Of a stretch of DNA of 44,703 bases, positions 39,030 through 44,703 are shown one piece after another. Both the position numbers and the translations under genes were made by a program. The first letter of the stretch is position 1, and each line of letters begins with the position of its first letter. Source of the DNA: Albidovulum sp. (GTDB taxonomy: Bacteria > Pseudomonadota > Alphaproteobacteria > Rhodobacterales > Rhodobacteraceae). The notes under the pieces were generated by a model. It worked only from the letters and a program-made list of their open reading frames with translations, was not told the origin of the DNA and searched no databases. The stretch is from positions 1 to 44,703 of the forward strand of contig JALSJQ010000044.1 of assembly GCA_026989275.1 (NCBI GenBank), read 5' to 3'.

Positions 39030-40136
39030 CTACAGACATGCCGCATAGATCCCGGCGAAGGTGTCGGCCATGGCGCGGATGTCGAAATCGCGGGCACGGG
39101 CACGGCGACGTTCCACCTGCGCCGGCTCCTGCAGGGTGCCGCTTTCCCAAGCTGCGCGGTATTCGACCAGACGGCGAGCGAGATCTTGCTCGTCCGCGAC
39201 CACATCCTCCGGCGAGAGTGGCTCGATAATCTCCACGAGCCCACCGCCGTCACGCATCACTACCACCGGCCGGCCGAGGGCCAGTGCCTCGACGGCGACG
39301 ATCCCGAAAGGTTCGCCTGCAGAGGGAAAGACGCACACGTCCGCCGACGCCATGAAATCGCCGGGGTTTTCCCTGTATCCGGTGAAGAGAACATCCTCGG
39401 ACACGCCGAGATCACGTGCCAGAACCTCGAGTTCAGGCCGCAGCGGCCCGTCGCCGACAATCGCGAGCCCGGCTTCGCCACGCTTAAAGGCCCTGGCGAA
39501 GGCACGGATCAGCCGGTCGATGCGCTTGAAGCCGGCAAGCCGGCTGACTGTAGCGACGACGAACCGCCTCTCGCTCTTCCAGGAAAACGCGACAGCCGCA
39601 CCGGACGCGTCTTCCGCAATCCGGTCAAGCCTCACCCCGTTCAGAATCACAGTGCCGGCCGCGGGTTCCCCGTAGAGACGGCGGGCGACATCCCGCGTGA
39701 AGCGGGAGTTCCACGTGACATGGAGGACATGGTTCCTGAGAAACCGCCGCAGCATCGAGCGCTTGATGCGATCGCGCACCGTCCCTCGCCGGCCGAAGCC
39801 GAAATTGCCGTGTTCGGTATAGACGATCGGCCGCCTCGCCCGTTTCGCGAACCGGGCGAGGGCAGGATTGAAGCTGTGGACGTGAACGATGTCGGCTTTG
39901 GCCAGACAGGCCCCGATGGCTTCCCGCCGCGACAGACCGAGATCGAAACCGCTGCGCAGCCCGGCATCGAGAACGGGAATGCCCGCTTTGGCAAACAGCG
40001 GCGCCATGCGCCCCCTCGCCCGACCGGCGAGAACGGCAACGTCGAGCCCCTGCTCCCTCTGAACGTCAGCAAGGTCGAGCACGAGCCGCTCGATGCCGCC
40101 GAATTCGAGAGACCAGAGAAGATGGACGACCTTCAT
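39030..40136 (-). CDS. GT4-family glycosyltransferase
   Basis: The 368-residue product is a GT-B glycosyltransferase of family 4. The N-terminal half starts VVHLLWSLEFGGIERLVLDL and includes DIVHVHSFNP. The C-terminal half has VATVSRLAGFKRIDRLI, LAIVGDGPLRPELE and the ExxxxxxxE motif in SAGEPFGIVAVEAL (Glu 275 and 283), which binds the nucleotide-sugar donor. It is a retaining enzyme by family. Donor and acceptor are unknown. It is complete, in contrast to the truncated glycosyltransferase next to the IS1380 element. The start overlaps the stop of the upstream gene by 4 bases; 34 bases separate its stop from the methyltransferase gene. Confidence 0.92.
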   Translation of the reverse strand: MKVVHLLWSLEFGGIERLVLDLADVQREQGLDVAVLAGRARGRMAPLFAKAGIPVLDAGLRSGFDLGLSRREAIGACLAKADIVHVHSFNPALARFAKRARRPIVYTEHGNFGFGRRGTVRDRIKRSMLRRFLRNHVLHVTWNSRFTRDVARRLYGEPAAGTVILNGVRLDRIAEDASGAAVAFSWKSERRFVVATVSRLAGFKRIDRLIRAFARAFKRGEAGLAIVGDGPLRPELEVLARDLGVSEDVLFTGYRENPGDFMASADVCVFPSAGEPFGIVAVEALALGRPVVVMRDGGGLVEIIEPLSPEDVVADEQDLARRLVEYRAAWESGTLQEPAQVERRRARARDFDIRAMADTFAGIYAACL

Positions 40137-41095
40137 GCGAGATTGAGGCTCGAGGTCAGAGGCATGAAATGCGGCAGTCGCTCGCGGTTGAAGGCCTGCG
40201 CCCGTTCCCGGTAGTCGAAGCTCGCGGCGATGACGGCCGGCGCAGGGCCTTCCGCAAATGGCAGGTGCAGCTCGATCGTATTAAGCCGATGCTGCAGGGA
40301 GAAGAACTGGCGCACCCATCTGTCGGGCAGAGGAAAGGCCGGCAGGCGCAGGCCGCGACAGGCATAGCCTGCTGGTTGTCCGTTCACGACGAGAATGTTC
40401 CGCCCCAGCTTTCGCCCCCGGGGCAGGAACAGCGGATGCTCCGCAAGAACCCGGTCGAGAAAGGTCACAAAATCCCGCCGGAAATCGGGAAGGAATGCCC
40501 GCACCTCCTCGACCGACGGCGGATCCCCGAACCACGTCTTGCGCCAGTGGAGGATCCGTTCAAGATGTCCCCGCAACACCGGCGCCTCCGTTCCGAGAAA
40601 ATCGAGATCATAGAGCAGAGCTTTGCCGTGGAGCAGCAGGCCGCGAAGCTTCGTCACCCCGTAGAGATCCTCGACGGCGATACTGCCGAGCATCCGGGCG
40701 AGGAATTCGAGCGCCCATTGTCGCAGCATGGTTTTCCGCGCCTCATCCTCCATCGGCACCGGCGGCCTGACATCCTCGCCCGCCAGCAGACGGAAGTCGT
40801 GAAAGAAGGTGTAGCGGAAGCTCTCGCGGAAGAGAGATAGCGGCGCCCCAAAGAGTTGATGAACGAAGAGATAGCGTCCCTTCGCCGAAAGACCGGCGCA
40901 CGGATCGGAATAACAGGCGGCCTCGTCGGCGAAGACCGCCACCATGTCGATGTCCGAGATCCCCGGCGCCCTCAGGCCGCCGATCCGATAGACGGCCACG
41001 ACGCCCGGCAGTTTCACGAGCCGCTCGGTCATCGCCGCGATCTCGGCCTCGTATGCCGCAAGTGACACGAAGCGCGGATGATCGACGAGGATCAC
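40133..41095 (-). CDS. Nucleotidyltransferase-fold protein of unknown function (A)
   Basis: The 320-residue product has, near the N-terminus, AVYRIGGLRAPGISDIDMVAVF: a GG followed by D-x-D (Asp 48 and 50), which is the core of the nucleotidyltransferase (pol-beta/MNT) fold. The rest is mostly helical with an aromatic-rich middle (LFRESFRYTFFHDFRLLAG) and is unlike toxin-antitoxin MNT proteins, which are much shorter. No signal peptide or membrane helix is visible. It is linked by ATGA overlaps to the glycosyltransferase gene downstream and the sulfotransferase gene upstream. A substrate-modifying or nucleotide-transfer role in glycan synthesis is inference. I do not recognise a characterised family. 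Confidence 0.65.
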   Translation of the reverse strand: MILVDHPRFVSLAAYEAEIAAMTERLVKLPGVVAVYRIGGLRAPGISDIDMVAVFADEAACYSDPCAGLSAKGRYLFVHQLFGAPLSLFRESFRYTFFHDFRLLAGEDVRPPVPMEDEARKTMLRQWALEFLARMLGSIAVEDLYGVTKLRGLLLHGKALLYDLDFLGTEAPVLRGHLERILHWRKTWFGDPPSVEEVRAFLPDFRRDFVTFLDRVLAEHPLFLPRGRKLGRNILVVNGQPAGYACRGLRLPAFPLPDRWVRQFFSLQHRLNTIELHLPFAEGPAPAVIAASFDYRERAQAFNRERLPHFMPLTSSLNLA

Positions 41096-41850
41096 GGAAG
41101 GTCATATCCCACGAGCTGCATGGCTTCCCCGCACAGATCGCGGAATGCCTGCTTGCGTTCGGCGGACCATTCCTCGTAGGGCGGCAGCGTGTTCGTCACC
41201 GGCTGCCTGCCTCTGAGCTTGGCATAGACATAACGGTAGAGTCGCGATCGTGTCCGGTTGCAGCGATTGCGTCTCGCCTCCTCCCAGAAATCCTCCGCGA
41301 CATGGATCCCTGCCGGTTCCAGAAGGCGGGTTCGGAGGTATTCGTAATCCGAAACGAGCCGTTCGAACTGCAAAACGGGTATTCCCTGCGCGACGAGTCT
41401 TTTCGTCGTGTCCGCCCAGTTCCAGCAGATCTGCCAGAACTTGCCCCTGTCGATCCAATGACGGATGTCGCCTTCGTCCTTCGGGAGGATCTGCATGTCC
41501 TCGGGGTTGCGGCGCGCATGGATCGAGGGAACGACGTTGCGGGGATCGCGGACAAGGTGGAACACGGCGACATCGCCGAAGACCTCCTTCAGGAACGGCA
41601 CCGAATGGTGAAGATATCCATTCACGTCGACGAACACGCCTTCGGGAAAACGCCTGTCGATCTCCGCCTTCGCCCGTTCCAGACAGGGCACTGCCCAAGA
41701 CGCCCCGAGATACCAGGAAAGCAGCCAGTATTGCCGGTCGCCGATGAACTCGTGCCGGCAGACGCATCCATCGGCCTCCTGCAACAGACCGGCCAACCAA
41801 GTCGTTCCCGATCGGCCCATTCCGGTCACGAAGACATACCTTCGCCTCAT
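41092..41850 (-). CDS. Sulfotransferase
   Basis: The 252-residue product is a PAPS-dependent sulfotransferase. The 5'-phosphosulfate loop VFVTGMGRSGTTWLAGLL (residues about 6-23) and the 3'-phosphate motif HLVRDPRNVVPSIHARR (about 115-131) are both clear. The C-terminal part has YEYLRTRLLEPAGIHVAEDF, typical of bacterial Sulfotransfer family enzymes acting on carbohydrates. It would add sulfate to a sugar of the locus product, in the cytoplasm before export. No PAPS synthesis genes are in the window. It overlaps both neighbours by 4 bases, and both neighbours are nucleotidyltransferase-fold proteins. Confidence 0.9.
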   Translation of the reverse strand: MRRRYVFVTGMGRSGTTWLAGLLQEADGCVCRHEFIGDRQYWLLSWYLGASWAVPCLERAKAEIDRRFPEGVFVDVNGYLHHSVPFLKEVFGDVAVFHLVRDPRNVVPSIHARRNPEDMQILPKDEGDIRHWIDRGKFWQICWNWADTTKRLVAQGIPVLQFERLVSDYEYLRTRLLEPAGIHVAEDFWEEARRNRCNRTRSRLYRYVYAKLRGRQPVTNTLPPYEEWSAERKQAFRDLCGEAMQLVGYDLP

Positions 41851-42932
41851 CCACCGTCCTTCCTAGACATGGAGATCCGAGCCCGCATGATGTTCACGAG
41901 ACGCTCCGTCTCATGACATTCGGTTGCGCCGAAGCGTGCGGCAAGCGCTGGAGGGATGGGGGGCGACAGCCGGCGGCGCAGCACTTCCCCCAAGGGCCCC
42001 GGCATCACCGTCAGTCGGCGCGGTCGGGGCAGGCGCACCGTCGGCCAGTCCTCGCGGATGGCCGAAACCTTCCGCATGATGCCCCACGTCTCCTCGGGGA
42101 AGTCCGACCGTGCCAAGGCAAAACTGTCTCTCTTGAAGACCCCTCGACCGTCGCGCCCCCCGACATATAGCGCCGGCATCAGCATGATCTTCGACAGAAG
42201 GCTCTTGAAGGCGTGCAGGTTCCGCCGCCACCTGTCGGAAGCAATGTCGGCCAGGGTCGATTGTGCGATGCGGTCGAACACCGCGTGCAGACGCGCAGCG
42301 TTTCCTGCAGGCCGAAGCGTGAGGGTTCGGGGGCCATCGCCGGCGAGAAGACGACCGTGCCGGATCACCTCAACCGGCAGATAGTCCTCTGGCCAAGCAT
42401 CGAACGCCGCTTCGGGGAGGGCGAACCAGCCGTGATGCTGGAGCGGATCCTGTTCGTACATGAACCGGCGTGCGAGAAATAGCTTCCACGCCACAGAACC
42501 GAGACGGATCGGATCGGCGAACACCTCGTCGTGGATCACCACGAGGGCGTCAAAATCCGAATAGGGCACGACTTCCCCACTGCCAAGGCTTCCATGCAGG
42601 ATGCAGCAGGCGATCTCGTCGGCCAGCTGCGTGTCCATCCACCGGCGCATGCGTCCGACTGCAGGGGTGACATCTTCGGATGCGGAAAGGGTGATCTTCT
42701 GAATTTTCCCTCCCGCCCAATCTCCAAGGTCTCTAGGGCAACGCAAGGCGTTGCCGGTATGCGCCAGAAGAGCGGTTGCCTCGCGGATGAAGCGGCTCCC
42801 GGAAGGAAGAAGGGCGCCAAGACCATGACGGCGAGGCCGAAGGAAGTCGCCATTGACCAACGCCTCGAGGCGGCGCCAAGCCTTCCGACGATTGCAGGCA
42901 CCGTTGACGGCTTCTTTGAGAGATGCCGTCAT
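41847..42932 (-). CDS. Nucleotidyltransferase-fold protein of unknown function (B)
   Basis: The 361-residue product carries CCILHGSLGSGEVVPYSDFD in the region of residues 109-128: a GS followed by D-x-D (Asp 126 and 128), again the nucleotidyltransferase core. Before it lies a helical N-terminal region, and after it a helical domain with EQDPLQHHGWFALPE and LHAFKSLLSKIMLMPALYVG. It does not align by eye with protein A beyond the core motif, so the two are at most distant relatives. It has no signal peptide. It is the first gene of a tight series with the sulfotransferase, protein A and the glycosyltransferase. Function is unknown; a link to sulfation or to a glycan precursor is inference. Confidence 0.65.
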   Translation of the reverse strand: MTASLKEAVNGACNRRKAWRRLEALVNGDFLRPRRHGLGALLPSGSRFIREATALLAHTGNALRCPRDLGDWAGGKIQKITLSASEDVTPAVGRMRRWMDTQLADEIACCILHGSLGSGEVVPYSDFDALVVIHDEVFADPIRLGSVAWKLFLARRFMYEQDPLQHHGWFALPEAAFDAWPEDYLPVEVIRHGRLLAGDGPRTLTLRPAGNAARLHAVFDRIAQSTLADIASDRWRRNLHAFKSLLSKIMLMPALYVGGRDGRGVFKRDSFALARSDFPEETWGIMRKVSAIREDWPTVRLPRPRRLTVMPGPLGEVLRRRLSPPIPPALAARFGATECHETERLVNIMRARISMSRKDGG

Positions 42933-42985
42933 CTTTGGAACACACGGATGGCCGGTGCACCACTCACCGGCGCGATTCCCCCGAC

Positions 42986-44272
42986 CTATACTCGCGCATC
43001 GGCTTCATCGACGGCGAAGACGGCCTTGACATCGAAAAGCACATGAAGCCGTCGTCCATGACAGCGAAGTGATGCCGCCCCCTTCTTCCCGAAGCTGTCG
43101 TGCCCCACCGCCACCATCACCCCGTCATATCCACCCATTGCCGGCCGCTCCACCAGCTCGATCCCGTACAGTGTCCTAGCCTCGTCCGGGTCGGCCCAGG
43201 GATCGTGGACATCGACCCTCATCCCGTAATCCTCAAGCTCGCGGATCACGTCCACGACCTTGGTATTGCGCAGATCCGGGCAGTTCTCCTTGAAGGTCAG
43301 CCCCATGACCAGCACTCGCGCACCGTTGATCTGGATGCCCTTGCGGATCATCTCCTTCACCATGCGGCCCGCGACATAGGCGCCCATGCCGTCATTGATC
43401 CGGCGCCCGGCGAGGATCACCTCGGGGTGGTAGCCCACGGCCTGGGCCTTGAAGGTCAGGTAATAGGGGTCGACGCCGATGCAGTGCCCGCCGACAAGGC
43501 CGGGGCGGAAGGGGAGGAAGTTCCACTTCGTGCCCGCGGCCTCGAGCACGTCCTGCGTGTCGATTCCCAGCCGGTTGAAGATAATGGCCAGCTCGTTCAT
43601 CAATGCGATGTTCAGGTCGCGCTGGGTGTTTTCGATCACCTTCGCTGCCTCGGCCACCTTGATCGACGGGGCTTTGTGGGTGCCGGCGGTGACGATCTCG
43701 GAATAGAGCGCATCCACCTTGTCGGCGACCTCGGGGGTCGAGCCCGAGGTTACCTTGACGATGGTCTCGAGCCGGTGCTCCTTGTCGCCTGGGTTGATGC
43801 GTTCGGGGCTGTAGCCCACAAAGAAATCCCGATTGAAGTGCAGGCCCGAGGCCCGCTCCAGAACGGGCACGCAGTTCTCTTCGGTAGCGCCGGGATAGAC
43901 AGTGGACTCATAAATCACGATATCGCCGGGCTTGAGCACGCGCCCGACGGTTTCCGAAGCCGCCAGCAGGGGGCGCAGATCGGGCCGCTTGTGCCCGTCG
44001 ATCGGAGTCGGGACGGTGACGATGTAGATATTGCAATCGGCGATCTCGGTCGTGTCGGTGGTGAAGGTCAGCTGGGCGGCGGCGGCCAGCTGATCCGGCT
44101 CGACTTCCCGTGTGCTGTCACGTCCTTCCCGCAGTTCCGCGATGCGCGCGGCGTTGATGTCGAACCCGACCACCGGCCGAATCTTCCCGAAAGCGACCGC
44201 CAGCGGCAGGCCGACATAGCCCAGGCCGATGATGGCGAGTTTGGCGTTCTTCAAATCGCTTGCTCCAGACAT
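42986..44272 (-). CDS. tviB: UDP-N-acetylhexosamine 6-dehydrogenase (TviB/WbpA-like)
   Basis: The 428-residue product is a nucleotide-sugar dehydrogenase. It has the NAD motif [19 protein letters not shown] at about residues 12-30, [34 protein letters not shown] with Lys 211 and Asn 215, and the catalytic Cys 264 in [12 protein letters not shown]. The C-terminal domain has [17 protein letters not shown]. These motifs and length match the TviB/WbpA/WbpO group that oxidises UDP-GlcNAc or UDP-GalNAc to the uronic acid, more than UDP-glucose dehydrogenases. The last 30 residues diverge somewhat from the family I recall but keep the FDVK motif. The adjacent epimerase would give the galacto form. 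Confidence 0.88.
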   Translation of the reverse strand: MSGASDLKNAKLAIIGLGYVGLPLAVAFGKIRPVVGFDINAARIAELREGRDSTREVEPDQLAAAAQLTFTTDTTEIADCNIYIVTVPTPIDGHKRPDLRPLLAASETVGRVLKPGDIVIYESTVYPGATEENCVPVLERASGLHFNRDFFVGYSPERINPGDKEHRLETIVKVTSGSTPEVADKVDALYSEIVTAGTHKAPSIKVAEAAKVIENTQRDLNIALMNELAIIFNRLGIDTQDVLEAAGTKWNFLPFRPGLVGGHCIGVDPYYLTFKAQAVGYHPEVILAGRRINDGMGAYVAGRMVKEMIRKGIQINGARVLVMGLTFKENCPDLRNTKVVDVIRELEDYGMRVDVHDPWADPDEARTLYGIELVERPAMGGYDGVMVAVGHDSFGKKGAASLRCHGRRLHVLFDVKAVFAVDEADARV

Positions 44273-44283
44273 TCAATAATAAC

Positions 44284-44703
44284 TCACTTCCCGTAGTATT
44301 CCCGATACCATTCGACGAAGCGTCGGACGCCCTCGCGCACGTCCGTCTGCGGCTGGTATCCGGTCAGCCGCTTCAGCAAGGTTGCGTCGGCCCAGGTGGC
44401 GAGCACGTCGCCTTTCTGCATCTCCATCATCTTCTTCTCGGCCTTCATCCCCAGCGCCGCCTCGATCGCCTCGATGAAATCGAGCAGACGCACCTTGTCG
44501 GAGTTGCCGATGTTGACGATGCGAAAGGGCGCCACCGGCGACAGGCTGTCGCCCTCGGCGATGTCCCCGGGGGAGGCGGGCCGCTCGGGCACCGCGTCGA
44601 TCAGCAGGCGGATGGCGCGCACGAGATCCTCGACATAGGTGAAGTCGCGCCACATCTCGCCGTGATTGTAGACCTCGATCGGCCGGCCCTCGAGCATCGC
44701 CCT
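44284..44703 (-). CDS. NAD-dependent nucleotide-sugar epimerase, 3' part (start outside window)
   Basis: The last 139 codons of the gene are in the window; the 5' end lies beyond 44703. The visible part has EGRPIEVYNHGEMWRDFTY, VEDLVRAIRLLID, the NIGNSDKVRLLDFIEAIEAA region and a conserved end, TDVREGVRRFVEWYREYYGK. This is the C-terminal substrate-binding half of extended SDR epimerases of the UDP-glucuronate 4-epimerase type (LpsL/CapD-like; TviC is related). Together with the downstream dehydrogenase it suggests UDP-hexuronate or UDP-HexNAc-uronate interconversion. The stop is 11 bases before the dehydrogenase start, so the two are co-transcribed. The catalytic Tyr-Lys lies outside the window. 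Confidence 0.88.
   Translation of the reverse strand, partial: RAMLEGRPIEVYNHGEMWRDFTYVEDLVRAIRLLIDAVPERPASPGDIAEGDSLSPVAPFRIVNIGNSDKVRLLDFIEAIEAALGMKAEKKMMEMQKGDVLATWADATLLKRLTGYQPQTDVREGVRRFVEWYREYYGK

Overview
The window is chromosomal DNA from a GC-rich alphaproteobacterium, most likely of the Rhodobacterales. The evidence is gene order and family membership: pccB and pccA separated by small Rhodobacteraceae-type genes, followed by single-chain methylmalonyl-CoA mutase, together with DUF6497-like and DUF4174 proteins and a TTTGCAAA-type (ScfR/PccR-like) element in front of pccB. Family assignments rest on motifs read by eye; no database search was possible.

Left region (1-23.4 kb), conserved core. 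A Pro/Ala-rich bitopic protein is followed by the propionyl-CoA assimilation block: pccB, four small genes, pccA, a DUF4174 gene on the opposite strand, mcmA and prpE. Together PrpE (propionate to propionyl-CoA), PccAB (to methylmalonyl-CoA) and McmA (to succinyl-CoA) feed propionate carbon into the TCA cycle; the epimerase is not in the window. Next come a class I/II aminotransferase (minus strand), an M48 metalloprotease-TPR gene overlapping a DsbA-like thiol oxidoreductase gene (both exported), accB-accC of acetyl-CoA carboxylase, a TrmH-family RNA methyltransferase, and alaS overlapping a DUF1330 gene.

Middle region (23.4-29.1 kb), accessory island. It holds a small helix-turn-helix gene hit in its last codons by a complete IS5-family element (TTAA duplication), then an AT-rich gene for an unusual three-part protein: MerR-type helix-turn-helix, type I-like N6-adenine methyltransferase and HsdS-like recognition half. 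A palindrome surrounds its ribosome binding site. No restriction subunit is present. A complete-length IS1380-family element follows, with a frameshifted transposase and no target duplication, so it probably marks a deletion junction. It cuts off a glycosyltransferase gene on its far side.

Right region (29.1-44.7 kb), a surface-polysaccharide locus read entirely on the minus strand with many 4-base ATGA overlaps. In transcription order: uronate epimerase (partial), UDP-HexNAc 6-dehydrogenase, nucleotidyltransferase-fold protein, sulfotransferase, second nucleotidyltransferase-fold protein, GT4 glycosyltransferase, SAM methyltransferase, asparagine-synthetase-like amidotransferase, Wzy-like polymerase, LegB-like dehydratase, LegC-like aminotransferase, NeuD/PglD-like acyltransferase, sugar nucleotidyltransferase, Wzx-like flippase and the truncated glycosyltransferase. 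The locus suggests a Wzx/Wzy-type glycan containing hexosaminuronic acid (perhaps amidated), a 4-amino-4,6-dideoxy sugar and sulfate.

Three locus genes (amidotransferase, acyltransferase, sugar nucleotidyltransferase) are each broken by a single-base change in a homopolymer (C8, T7 and G6 on the plus strand). This is phase variation, decay or sequencing error; long homopolymers in the core genes are read through correctly. No rRNA, tRNA or CRISPR was found.
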